A stretch of 64,000 bases of DNA from an uncultured Clostridia bacterium (lineage in GTDB: Bacteria > Bacillota > Clostridia > Oscillospirales > Acutalibacteraceae), in assembly GCA_947631945.1 (NCBI GenBank), contig CANRNI010000003.1:62001-126000 (forward strand). Direction: 5' to 3'. The notes beneath the pieces are model-generated. The model searched no databases. It was not told the DNA's origin and saw only the letters and a list, made by a program, of their open reading frames with translations. Below, one piece after another: positions 36,412-45,064 of the stretch. Position numbers and translations under genes: made by a program. Every line of letters starts with the position of its first letter. Position 1 is the stretch's first letter.

Positions 36412-37536
36412 ATGGAAAAAGTAAAATTCAACAACGGCAAGCTGACGGTTTTGCAGATAAGCGACGCGCAGGATATGCATTGGGTGCGAAAAACAATGCT
36501 CATAATGATTGAAAATGCCTGCGAAAGAGTAAAGCCCGACCTTATTGTATTTACGGGCGACAACGTTCTGGGCAATCATCTGTGTGATTACAGATTTACA
36601 GACAGAAAGAAAAACCTTACCGAAAACGAAGAATATGAAATTCTGAAAAAAGCGCTAAAGCATATTATAGATATTCCCGAAAGGAGAAATATCCCGTTCT
36701 CCGCGATTTTCGGCAATCATGACGACTGGAATTCCGTTACAAAGGAAAAACACGCCGATATTTTCAGACAAAGCTCAATGAACAGAGGTCTTGAAAACAG
36801 GAACGGGCTGTGCGGTACATACTGTCTGCCGATTTACTCTTCGGACGGAGAAAACAGGGTTATGAATTTCTGGATGCTCGACACGGCGGGATACGATAAA
36901 AAACGTGACGCCTGCTATGAGAAAATCACGGAAGAACAGGTTGACTGGTTCAAAAAAGAATCGGATAAGCTCAAAAACGAAAACGGCGGCAAGCCCTATC
37001 CATCGCTTGTATTTATGCATATTCCGTTTAAGCAGATAACGGAGCTTTATGAAGAATGCGACAAAAATAATTCACAGCTTGAAGCGGAAGGACGTTATTA
37101 CAGGCTGAAACCATGTTCCTCGGGAAAACTGGGAGAACTCTCGTCTGTTTTGACTGACGACAGCGGAATGTATAACGCGATTATTGAAGATTCCGGCGTA
37201 AAGGGCATCGTTTCGGGACATGACCACAGAAACTGTTTTACAGGCGAATACGACGGAATGAAATTTATCGCAACCCCATGCGCGTCCTTCAGATGCTACG
37301 GCAATGAAACGCGGGGAGTAAGAGTTTTTGAGATAGATGAAAAATCGCCCGAAAAATTCAAAACATACACTTTAAGTTATACTGACCTTTGCGGAAACGG
37401 CGTTATTTCAAAGCTCAGATATCTGCGCGACGCGGATGAAATGGAAAAGGTAAAGCATACCGTCATAGCGTTTTCCGCGGCAATCGCCACAGGCGTTTCA
37501 ATCGTTTCGGCCGCGACCGTATTAAGGAAATACTGA
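36412..37536 (+). CDS. Calcineurin-like metallophosphoesterase with C-terminal membrane helix
   Basis: 374 residues from the ATG at 36412. Metal-binding motifs: QISDAQDMH (D-x-x shifted from the usual DxH), VFTGDNVLGNH, FGNHDDW, FMHIPF and SGHDHRN. The C-terminal 25 residues (VIAFSAAIATGVSIVSAATVL) form a likely membrane anchor. The usual first DxH reads D-A-Q, so one metal ligand may be missing or displaced. The last four codons and stop are supplied by the end of a hairpin element (TTAAGGAAATACTGA). Substrate unknown. Confidence 0.82.
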   Translation: MEKVKFNNGKLTVLQISDAQDMHWVRKTMLIMIENACERVKPDLIVFTGDNVLGNHLCDYRFTDRKKNLTENEEYEILKKALKHIIDIPERRNIPFSAIFGNHDDWNSVTKEKHADIFRQSSMNRGLENRNGLCGTYCLPIYSSDGENRVMNFWMLDTAGYDKKRDACYEKITEEQVDWFKKESDKLKNENGGKPYPSLVFMHIPFKQITELYEECDKNNSQLEAEGRYYRLKPCSSGKLGELSSVLTDDSGMYNAIIEDSGVKGIVSGHDHRNCFTGEYDGMKFIATPCASFRCYGNETRGVRVFEIDEKSPEKFKTYTLSYTDLCGNGVISKLRYLRDADEMEKVKHTVIAFSAAIATGVSIVSAATVLRKY

Positions 37537-37599
37537 ATAAATCACGCCTGACGGCTGAACGCACATCTGCACAGCGACAATTGAGCGGTATTGCCTGAA
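37522..37599. repeat. Short copy of the hairpin element fused to a gene end (type A/B)
   Basis: Begins TTAAGGAAATACTGAATAAATCACGCC, abridged here, and ends CGGTATTGCCTGAA. Retains CATCTGCACAGCGACAAT but lacks the central half. Its left end overlaps the last codons of the phosphoesterase. Confidence 0.7.
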
Positions 37600-37616
37600 G
37601 AAAAGGGGAAAAATTT

Positions 37617-39416
37617 ATGAAAACTTTTAATATACTCGATTACGGAAAACCGAAAAACATAACAAACGCGGTAAAGGCGGCTCTCGAAGATATAAGAAAT
37701 TCGGGAGAGCAGGCGATACTTATTTTTCCCGAAAATAAGTATCATTTTTTTAAAGAGGACAGTGAAACAAGGATATTTCACACCTCAAATACCGACAGCA
37801 GACGTTTTCCCGAAAAGAAAATCGCTTTTCTTATTGAAGATATTGAAAATCTGACGGTTGACGGCTGCGGCTCCGAATTTATCGTACACGGCGATATGAT
37901 GTTTTTGGCGGCTATAAGGTGTAAAAATATAACGTTTAAAAACTTTTCATGGGATTATCCGTCTCCGACAACAGTGGAGATGAAAACGGTAAAGATAGGC
38001 AGGAATTACGCCGATTTCGTTATGCCTCCCGAGCAGGAATGGGAAATAAAAGGGAAAGACATTATCTGGTATGAGAAAAGCCCAAAAACGGGCGAAATAT
38101 ATTGGTCGCGGAAAAATCTTGAAAGAACATGGGGCGTGTGCCGTTTAGACCTTAACAAAAATACCCTCGTAAGAGCCGGACTTCCTGATTCTCCTTTTAC
38201 CGCGAACAGACTTTCCGTTGAAAAGCTTGACGAGAGAAAAGTCAGGATAAAATATCTCGGATTTGTCCCGAAATCCGTCGGTGAGGGCATTGTTTTTGTC
38301 ATATGCCCCAATAAGGACAGAAGCACGGCCGGAGCTTTCTTTTGGGAAAGCTCCGATATAAGAGCGGAAAATATCAGGCCGCTTTATCTTCACGGTTTTT
38401 CGTGGCTCGTTCAGATGTGCAAAAACGTAAGCTTTAAAAATTGCAGATTTGTTCCGAAAAAAGAAAAAGAGCGGTATATAACAAGCTTCGCGGATTCTGT
38501 CCATGTCGCGGGAGCGTCGGGATATATCCATATTGTAAACTGTGATTTCAGCCACAGCCTTGACGACCCAATAAATATTCACGGCTCGTTCATGCGTGTT
38601 GAAAAGCTTATAGATTCCCATACCGCAAAGCTTATTTATTGCCATCATCAGCAGGGAGGATTCAAGCAATTCCATAAGGGAGACAAGGTCGCGTTTTACG
38701 ACAGGAAAACACTCATCGGTGTTGAAGATGAACGCCTTTTTACAGTTGAATCCGTAGCGGAACCGACGGAAAGCGAAAGCTGCTTTGAGGAATCGGCGGT
38801 TACATTCATTGAGGAGTTGCCCAAATATTTGGAAGAAAAAATCGGGAATGAGGGCAGATACGTCGCGGAAAATGTTACCTATTCGCCCGACGTTACAATA
38901 AGAAATTGCAGATTTTCGCATGTTCCGACAAGAGGAATACTCTGCACCGCGAGAGGCAAGGTACTTATTGAGAATAACGAGTTTTACGGCATGACCATGG
39001 CGTCGATATATATTTCCAATGACAGCGACCTGTGGTATGAATCGGGTCCTGTGCGCGATATGACAATAAGGAAAAATACTTTTTACGTTCTGAAACCGCC
39101 TATAAATGATTTTGGAAACAAGGGCGGAATTTTTATAGACCCTATCACAAAGGGCGGAAAGCTGCCCGACGAGCCTATACATAAAAATATAACTATTGAT
39201 TCAAACACATTTTATATGGAGCATGATAACGCCGTATATGCGAGAAGCGTTGAAAACCTCACGGTAATAAATAACGTCATTAAGGTATTCGATACGGAAA
39301 ACGCCGAGAAGGATTTGCAGCCGTTCCGATTTGAAAAATGCAGAAGCGTTAAGCTTGACGGCAATACGGTATCGTCGTTTTCACCAAATAATACTGAGAC
39401 ACGAAGCTTTTCTTAG
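37617..39416 (+). CDS. Right-handed beta-helix protein, GH110 (alpha-1,3-galactosidase)-like
   Basis: 599 residues of parallel beta-helix. Tandem NV/NCxF rungs recur (NVSFKNCRF, IVNCDFSH, TIRNCRFSH, TIRKNTFY). The stretch FADSVHVAGASGYIHIVNCD followed by SLDDPINIHGSF resembles the GH110 active-site region, where acidic residues on adjacent coils catalyse alpha-1,3-galactoside cleavage. No signal peptide, so intracellular, unlike many Bacteroides GH110 enzymes. AAGGGG precedes the ATG. Enzyme specificity is inferred from motif recall only. Confidence 0.72.
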   Translation: MKTFNILDYGKPKNITNAVKAALEDIRNSGEQAILIFPENKYHFFKEDSETRIFHTSNTDSRRFPEKKIAFLIEDIENLTVDGCGSEFIVHGDMMFLAAIRCKNITFKNFSWDYPSPTTVEMKTVKIGRNYADFVMPPEQEWEIKGKDIIWYEKSPKTGEIYWSRKNLERTWGVCRLDLNKNTLVRAGLPDSPFTANRLSVEKLDERKVRIKYLGFVPKSVGEGIVFVICPNKDRSTAGAFFWESSDIRAENIRPLYLHGFSWLVQMCKNVSFKNCRFVPKKEKERYITSFADSVHVAGASGYIHIVNCDFSHSLDDPINIHGSFMRVEKLIDSHTAKLIYCHHQQGGFKQFHKGDKVAFYDRKTLIGVEDERLFTVESVAEPTESESCFEESAVTFIEELPKYLEEKIGNEGRYVAENVTYSPDVTIRNCRFSHVPTRGILCTARGKVLIENNEFYGMTMASIYISNDSDLWYESGPVRDMTIRKNTFYVLKPPINDFGNKGGIFIDPITKGGKLPDEPIHKNITIDSNTFYMEHDNAVYARSVENLTVINNVIKVFDTENAEKDLQPFRFEKCRSVKLDGNTVSSFSPNNTETRSFS

Positions 39417-39453
39417 ACTTTTAAATGAATTTTGTTAAAAAAAATAATAAGTC

Positions 39454-39482
39454 TTGACTATTTGATTTTATAAAACTATAAT
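39454..39482 (+). promoter_or_regulatory. Promoter of the ABC exporter / DUF1854 / c-di-AMP receptor operon
   Basis: TTGACT (39454-39459), 17-bp spacer, TATAAT (39477-39482). Confidence 0.75.
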
Positions 39483-39515
39483 GCCCGTAAGCATCATTGA
39501 TTTGATAAATTGTTC

Positions 39516-39592
39516 TTAAGGAAACACTTAATAAAGAACGGTTTATACATCAAATTACTAAAAAATCCGCATATCGGTTTGTGCAGACATAC
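39516..39592. repeat. Remnant of the hairpin element
   Basis: TTAAGGAAACACTTAATAAAG is a type A end; AAAAATCCGCATATCGGTTTGTGCAGACA at the right, abridged, recalls a remnant at 55361-55388. It sits in the 5' leader of the exporter operon. Confidence 0.5.
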
Positions 39593-39616
39593 CGTAAAGA
39601 GAAATCGGGTGATTTT

Positions 39617-41917
39617 ATGAGTTTTATGTCAAATATTCCGCTTCCCGACGGCATACTCGAAAAGGCAAAAAATATTCTCGGCGAGGACAACACGCTGTTC
39701 GCCGTAGTCGGAGATATCAAAATGGACGGCTCCTACGGCAAATCGGCTCTTGTTTTCGGCAGGGACAAGGTCGCGGCGTTTGATGACGCGCATGAAAACG
39801 GTTATACTTCGGTTGATTATGAGGACATAGAAAGGGCTAAGGTCAAAAGGCTTTACGGCAACGCGCTTTTCAGAGTAAAGCTCAAAGACAGCGGTAAAGA
39901 CCGCTTGAACCCCGACGGAGGGAACAAAAACGATAACGGCGGCAAATGGGTAAACCTTATCCGCTTTTCCTACGCTGCCGCCGATATGGCGGATGCGGCG
40001 GCTGTTTTTGCGGAAACGTGCAGGGACGAGGGATATTCCGACAATCTTCTTGAAGCTGTGCGCTCAACTTATATGAAAATGAGGAGCTTTTGCCCAAAAT
40101 GCGGAAGAAAACTCCCCTCGCCCGATTCGCCCTGCTTTAACTGCGCCGGCAAGGGTAAAATGTTTTCAAAGCTCGCGAAATACGTTCTGCCGGAAAAATA
40201 TAATTTGATATTCTGTATAATCCTTTCGGCCGTAACTACCGGACTTTCTCTCATGCCCACTTACATAACAAAGATAATGGTAGACGACGTGCTTCCGAAT
40301 AAAGATACAGAAAAGCTCGGCAAAATAATTATTTTTCTTATTCTGCTGTATATCGTTCAGTATCTTCTTACGGGCGTAAGACAGTACCGTTTAAGGTGCG
40401 CGAGCGACGGCATTATAACGGGTCTTAAAAAGGATATTTTCGCTAAAGCACAGTATCTCCCTATGAGGTTTTATGATAAATCATCAACGGGCTCGGTAAT
40501 AAACAGAGTAAATTCCGACACTCAAACGGTAAAGGAATTTGTTATGAGAATTTCTCAGGAAGCAATCGTGCAGTTCTTTACCATGGTGGGAATTGTGATA
40601 ATAATGTTCGGCATAGACTGGCAGCTCGCCCTTCTGGCGCTCTGTCCGATTCCTCTTGTCGTATTTATTTCAAGGCGTTTCAGAAAAATGGTATCGCCCA
40701 AATACAGGCGACTCTGGAGAAGAAGCTCCGCGATTTCAACAATGCTCGCGGATTCGATTCCCGGAATAAGAGTTATAAAAGCTTTCTCAAATGAAAAAAG
40801 AGTTATAAATAAATTTGAACGCTACTGCGACGAATGGCGAAAAGAGGATCAGCATACGGGAATGTACGCCGCGATTTTTCCTACTCTTATAACGTTTTTC
40901 GTTTCATGCGGCTCTCTGCTTATCTGGGCTGTAGGCGGCAGATGGTCGGTAAACGGTGATTACGGCGTAACCGCCGGTATTCTTGTTTCATTTATCTCTT
41001 ACGCCGCGACGTTTTATAATCCCGTCAACTTTTTCGCGAATTTAAGCGATTCCTACGCCAACGCCATAGCGTCTGCGGAAAAAATACTTGATATAATAGA
41101 CGCTGAACCTGAACATAATTTCGGCGCTTATAAAAACGACGAGCCTCTTCAGGGAAAAATCGAATTTAAAAACGTCAACTTCTCCTTCGACCGCTCCAAA
41201 AAGGTTCTCAGCAATATAAATCTGACTATTGAACCGGGAGATATCGTCGGCATAGTAGGCACTACAGGCTCTGGCAAATCAACACTTATAAACCTTATTA
41301 TGCGCTATTACGACGATTACGACGGGGAAATCCTTATAGACGGAAAAAACATAAAAGATATAGACATGGGCTATTACCGCTCGCAGATAGGCTTTGTTCA
41401 GCAGGAACCGCTTATGTTCCGCGACAGTGTTTTCAATAATATCGCTTACGGCTGCGGCGACGTTCACGTCGAGCAAGTCATGCACGCGGCGCAGATTGCC
41501 AATGCTCACACATTCATATCAAAAATGCCCGACGCTTACGACACAATGCTCGGTGAAAGAGGCGTTGGTCTTTCCGGCGGTGAAAAACAGAGAGTTTCAA
41601 TCGCAAGAGCCGTTCTTAAAAATCCTGGAATACTTATTTTTGACGAAGCCACGGCGGCAGTCGATTCGGAAACGGAATTTCTTATACAGGGCGCAATAGA
41701 AAAGCTGATAAGAGGCAGAACGACAATAATGATAGCCCACAGGCTTTCCACATTGAGAAAGGCCAATAAAATCGTCGTGGTAGACAAAGGAGAGATAATC
41801 GAGTGCGGCGCTCCCGACGAGCTTCTTAAACGTAAAGGCAAATATTATAAACTCGTACAAATCCAATCCATGAGCGAACAGCTCCTCAAGGAAAAACAGA
41901 GCGAGAATTTTGAATAG
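39617..41917 (+). CDS. ABC exporter with N-terminal PH-like domain and zinc ribbon (DUF1854-associated)
   Basis: 766 residues from the ATG at 39617 (GGGTG upstream). Residues about 1-145 form a beta-rich domain (ALVFGRDKVAAFDD, YEDIERAKVKRLYG). A zinc ribbon follows (Cys159, Cys162, Cys173, Cys176: CPKCG and CFNC). Then comes a six-helix type IV exporter domain and a nucleotide-binding domain with Walker A GTTGSGKST, signature LSGGEKQR and Walker B ILIFDEATAAVD. A half-transporter that should dimerise. It is followed 12 bp later by DUF1854, an association seen for cyanophycin-linked transporters in other bacteria. The substrate is unknown. Confidence 0.88.
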   Translation: MSFMSNIPLPDGILEKAKNILGEDNTLFAVVGDIKMDGSYGKSALVFGRDKVAAFDDAHENGYTSVDYEDIERAKVKRLYGNALFRVKLKDSGKDRLNPDGGNKNDNGGKWVNLIRFSYAAADMADAAAVFAETCRDEGYSDNLLEAVRSTYMKMRSFCPKCGRKLPSPDSPCFNCAGKGKMFSKLAKYVLPEKYNLIFCIILSAVTTGLSLMPTYITKIMVDDVLPNKDTEKLGKIIIFLILLYIVQYLLTGVRQYRLRCASDGIITGLKKDIFAKAQYLPMRFYDKSSTGSVINRVNSDTQTVKEFVMRISQEAIVQFFTMVGIVIIMFGIDWQLALLALCPIPLVVFISRRFRKMVSPKYRRLWRRSSAISTMLADSIPGIRVIKAFSNEKRVINKFERYCDEWRKEDQHTGMYAAIFPTLITFFVSCGSLLIWAVGGRWSVNGDYGVTAGILVSFISYAATFYNPVNFFANLSDSYANAIASAEKILDIIDAEPEHNFGAYKNDEPLQGKIEFKNVNFSFDRSKKVLSNINLTIEPGDIVGIVGTTGSGKSTLINLIMRYYDDYDGEILIDGKNIKDIDMGYYRSQIGFVQQEPLMFRDSVFNNIAYGCGDVHVEQVMHAAQIANAHTFISKMPDAYDTMLGERGVGLSGGEKQRVSIARAVLKNPGILIFDEATAAVDSETEFLIQGAIEKLIRGRTTIMIAHRLSTLRKANKIVVVDKGEIIECGAPDELLKRKGKYYKLVQIQSMSEQLLKEKQSENFE

Positions 41918-41929
41918 GAGGGATAATCT

Positions 41930-42421
41930 GTGATATTAAGATATATAGACGGTCCCGAAGCGCGCTTTACGTTAAAGGATAAAATTTTTGTGGATATGGA
42001 ATTTTATCATACGGGCGAAGTATTTAAGGATATGGAGCTTAGGCGTATGTTCCCCGTCAGCGGCAAAAATAAATACATCGCCGTGATTGACGGCGACGGC
42101 AACGAACAGGCGATGATAAGAGATATATCGAATTTAGACGAGAAATCGCGCAAGGCCGTAAACGACTGTCTTGAAGAATACTATATGATGCCGAGAATCC
42201 TGAAATTTACAGAAATGACGGATAAATTCGGCATATGGATGTGGACGGCTATTACAGACAAAGGCGAGGTAAAATTTGAAATAAGGAACCATATTACAGC
42301 CGTAAAGCCGCTTTTCGATAACAGAGTTCTTATTAAGGATGCCAATGACAACAGATATGAAATACCCGATTACACAAAGCTTGACAAGCACAGCTTAAAG
42401 CTTATAACGCCGAATCTTTAA
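41930..42421 (+). CDS. DUF1854 family protein
   Basis: 163 residues from a GTG preceded by GGAGGG. Family features: RMFPVSGKNKYIAVIDGDGN, abridged, the EEYYMMPRI helix and KFEIRNHITAVKPLFDNRVLIKDANDNRYEI, abridged. DUF1854 proteins are encoded next to the ABC transporter type found just upstream and are probably a subunit or regulator. Middle gene of the operon, 15 bp before the c-di-AMP receptor. Confidence 0.82.
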   Translation: MILRYIDGPEARFTLKDKIFVDMEFYHTGEVFKDMELRRMFPVSGKNKYIAVIDGDGNEQAMIRDISNLDEKSRKAVNDCLEEYYMMPRILKFTEMTDKFGIWMWTAITDKGEVKFEIRNHITAVKPLFDNRVLIKDANDNRYEIPDYTKLDKHSLKLITPNL

Positions 42422-42436
42422 AAGGGAGAAGATAAT

Positions 42437-42763
42437 ATGAAGCTAATTATAGCTATTGTTAATAACGATGACAGCATGGCCGTTTCGGCCGCGCTTACAA
42501 GACATGATTTCTTTGTAACCAAGCTTTCCACGACAGGCGGCTTCCTTATGATAGGCAACACAACGTACCTTATAGGCGCTCAGGACGATAAGGTGCAAAA
42601 GGTCAAGGATATTGTTGCCAAGTATTCGCGGAAAAGACAGCACACGGTCACTACTATGGATTCATTCGGCTACGGCTTCAGAGAGGGAGAAGTCGAAAAG
42701 GAAGTAACCGTAGGCGGCGCAACTGTGTTTGTGCTCAATGTGGACAGTATGGAAAAATTCTGA
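42437..42763 (+). CDS. darA: Cyclic di-AMP receptor, PII-like (DarA/PstA)
   Basis: 108 residues with the DarA/PstA (DUF970) pattern: MKLIIAIVNNDDS, TKLSTTGGFLMIGNTTYLIG, and a C-terminal GGATVFVLNVDSMEKF. Forms a PII-like trimer binding c-di-AMP in clefts between subunits. AAGGGAG precedes the ATG. In Bacillus the gene neighbours tmk; here it closes the exporter/DUF1854 operon, so it may couple c-di-AMP to that transporter (inference). Confidence 0.9.
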   Translation: MKLIIAIVNNDDSMAVSAALTRHDFFVTKLSTTGGFLMIGNTTYLIGAQDDKVQKVKDIVAKYSRKRQHTVTTMDSFGYGFREGEVEKEVTVGGATVFVLNVDSMEKF

Positions 42764-42929
42764 TTTTTGACGATAGGAATAATTGCCGAAAATATCGAGC
42801 AAATCAAAATCAATACAATGAATAAAGAAAGTACAGGCGTTTTCGTCAAACCGAAAGAGCTTTCGGATTTGTAAACCTCCAAAGCACTTTGACAATCGTC
42901 CGAATCGTTACTCAAATATAATCAGACCT

Positions 42930-42975
42930 GCCGCGTTTTCTTATCGCTTTGTTTAGAGTGATAAAAAAATGCGGC
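42930..42975. terminator. Long stem-loop in the 42764-43110 intergenic stretch
   Basis: GCCGC, TTTT and TTATC on the left pair with GATAA, AAAA and GCGGC on the right, leaving small bulges and an apical loop. Probable end of the exporter operon transcript, although it is 167 bp past darA. The rest of this 347-bp stretch shows no convincing gene. Confidence 0.5.
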
Positions 42976-43110
42976 TTATATTGTTTTGGGCGAATAATTT
43001 GCGGATAATTATTAAAATTATTTTTTACAAGCCGTTTTCGGAATAGCCGAACTGTTTTTATAATAATATTAAATGTATGATTATTTTACAAATACAGGGA
43101 GAGACAGCAG

Positions 43111-43680
43111 ATGAAAAAAATTTCGGCTATTATTTTAAGCGTTATTATGATTTTCGGTCTTGCCGCCTGCGGCGGCGCGGGGTCGGCCGACGGCGGTTCA
43201 AAAACTCTTGTGGTTTATTTTTCATGGTCGGGCAATACGGAAACAGCGGCGAATTACATAAATAATGAGGTCGGCGGTAATTTATACAAAATCGAGCCCC
43301 AAAAGGCTTACCCCTCCGATTATGAAGAATGCAGAAACAGGGCAAAGGAAGAGAAAGAAAACGGTGAACGTCCAAAAATAAAAAAACCGCTCGATTCCAT
43401 AGATAAATACGATACGGTCATTATATGCTACCCTATATGGTGGGAAACAGCTCCCATGATTATAGGCACGTTCCTTGAAAGCTATGATTTAAACGGCGTC
43501 GATATTTACCCTTATTCGCAGTCGTCGTCAATGGACGAAAAGCAATTCGCCGCGTCTGTGGAATACATACGCTCCTGCGCTTCCGGCGCGGACGTACACG
43601 ACGGTCTTTTCGCGAAACCGAACGATACCCACACGATAGAAACATATCTGACGGACAACGGACTTATCCGAACACAGTAA
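43111..43680 (+). CDS. Flavodoxin-like lipoprotein
   Basis: 189 residues: a lipoprotein signal with lipobox LAAC (Cys about 20), a Gly/Ser linker, then a flavodoxin fold beginning TLVVYFSWSGNTETAA, where SWSGNT is the FMN-phosphate loop. IICYPIWWETAPMIIGTFLE is the typical second flavin-binding loop. Exported flavodoxins in Clostridia are thought to act in extracytoplasmic electron transfer. Followed by hairpin element copy 5, whose TTAA starts 8 bp after the stop. Confidence 0.88.
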   Translation: MKKISAIILSVIMIFGLAACGGAGSADGGSKTLVVYFSWSGNTETAANYINNEVGGNLYKIEPQKAYPSDYEECRNRAKEEKENGERPKIKKPLDSIDKYDTVIICYPIWWETAPMIIGTFLESYDLNGVDIYPYSQSSSMDEKQFAASVEYIRSCASGADVHDGLFAKPNDTHTIETYLTDNGLIRTQ

Positions 43681-43688
43681 TAATTTCT

Positions 43689-43855
43689 TTAAGGCAATAC
43701 CGCATAATTATTGTCGTGCAGATGCGCCAAAAGATTTTTCGTCAGATTGCCAAATGTGAAGAAGGAATACTGACGTATTTCAATGAGCTTTTGTCATTCT
43801 GACGAAAAATCTCATGACGCAATCTGCACATTCGATTTAATCAGAGCTTCCTTAA
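43689..43855. repeat. Hairpin element copy 5 (mixed type B/A ends)
   Basis: 167 bp. The left end is TTAAGGCAATACCGCATAAT (type B) and the right end is TTTAATCAGAGCTTCCTTAA (type A). The interior keeps GATTTTTCGTCAGATTGCC, GGAATACTGACGTATTTCAA and TCTGACGAAAAATC. It is a natural hybrid between the two end types. Confidence 0.8.
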
Positions 43856-43934
43856 CCGCTCGCCGTATTTGCTTGCATACTCGATGATTTCAATACCGTC
43901 TTTCAATAATACCGTCCTCCACGTTAACGTGCGT

Positions 43935-45059
43935 TTACTGTATTTTTTGCAGAATTTCGGCTATAATGTAATTTGATACCAAAAAGCCTTTTTTTGTAAG
44001 CGAAATATTAGCGCCCGAAACCGTCATAAGCCCCTGTTTTTCAAAATCGCGGGCTTTTTTTATTATGCTTTCGGGAATTTTCTCTCCGAAAAGTTTTTTG
44101 TATTCGCTGTCGGAAATTCCATGTGTCAGGCGCAATCCGAGCATTATATATTCGTCCCTGCCGCCGCCGTAATCATCGAACACAGCCTTTTTTCCGTTTA
44201 TAAAATCATTGGTATTTCTAGGAAAATAAAATCTTTTGCCGTTTATAAAGGAGTGAGCGGACGGTCCAAGTCCCAAATATTCTTCGCATTTCCAATATTT
44301 GAGATTGTGTCTGCTCTCGAATCCGTTTTTTGCGAAATTTGAAATTTCATATTGATAAAAGCCGTTCGCCTCAAGCTTTTCGGCAGTTTTTAAATACATT
44401 TCGCATACTTCGTCCTCGTCCGGCAGGTTCAGTTTATCGCGTCTTTTAAAAAATACGGTGTTTTCTTCAATCGTGAGCATATACGCGCTGATATGCTTAA
44501 TTCCGGCATTAATGCAAAAATTAAGCGATTTTTCGAGCGTTTCCGTGTTTTGATTCGGCACACCGAGCATTAAATCGAGCGATATATTACATATACCGCT
44601 CTTTTTCGCGCTTTCAACAGCCGCTTTCACCGTATTTTTATCGGCTGTCCTGCCGAGCGCACGCCGTTCGCCGTCAACAGCCGACTGCATTCCGAGCGAA
44701 ATCCTGTTAACACCGTATTTTGCGATATCCTCAAAAAATTTATCATTGACAGCAGAGGGATTGCATTCTACAGTAATTTCCGCATTTTCGGAAATTTTGT
44801 AATTTTCCCTCGCCGCGCGGAGGATTTTTCCTATTTTTTCTGAACCGATAACGGACGGTGTGCCGCCGCCGAAATAAACCGTATCGAACGACAAATCGGC
44901 ATTTTCGGTAAATTCATTTGTGCGACGATTTGTTACGATTTCATCAATAATCGCCAAACAATAATTATCCGCCGCGTTTTTATTATATATCGCGGAATAA
45001 AAGTCGCAATAAGGACATTTAGAGCGGCAGAACGGAATATGAATATATAATCCTTTCAT
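43935..45059 (-). CDS. hemW: HemW-type radical SAM protein
   Basis: 374 residues with the radical SAM motif CRSKCPYC near residue 11, YFGGGTPS, ISLGMQSAVDGE and the HemN/HemW C-terminal domain (RHNLKYWKCEEYLGLGPSAHS, abridged). HemW is a heme chaperone/coproporphyrinogen-dehydrogenase homologue; lack of the extra HemN N-terminal residues favours HemW. It follows lepA by 5 bp, the standard Firmicutes arrangement. Confidence 0.92.
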   Translation of the reverse strand: MKGLYIHIPFCRSKCPYCDFYSAIYNKNAADNYCLAIIDEIVTNRRTNEFTENADLSFDTVYFGGGTPSVIGSEKIGKILRAARENYKISENAEITVECNPSAVNDKFFEDIAKYGVNRISLGMQSAVDGERRALGRTADKNTVKAAVESAKKSGICNISLDLMLGVPNQNTETLEKSLNFCINAGIKHISAYMLTIEENTVFFKRRDKLNLPDEDEVCEMYLKTAEKLEANGFYQYEISNFAKNGFESRHNLKYWKCEEYLGLGPSAHSFINGKRFYFPRNTNDFINGKKAVFDDYGGGRDEYIMLGLRLTHGISDSEYKKLFGEKIPESIIKKARDFEKQGLMTVSGANISLTKKGFLVSNYIIAEILQKIQ

Positions 45060-45064
45060 TGTTT

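Noticed and set aside
38145..39182. Minus-strand open frame of 345 codons opposite the GH110-like gene
   Set aside because: Antisense shadow of a gene with clear beta-helix repeats; composition is not protein-like.
42670..42915. Minus-strand frames over the darA end and the following gap
   Set aside because: They overlap darA, lack a ribosome site and show no recognisable domain.
43841..43906. Minus-strand 21-codon frame (TTG start after GGAGG) reading KDGIEIIEYASKYG and ending in the tip of repeat copy 5
   Set aside because: It looks protein-like and could be a gene fragment cut by the element, but it is too short and has no promoter or recognised homologue, so it is not listed as a gene.
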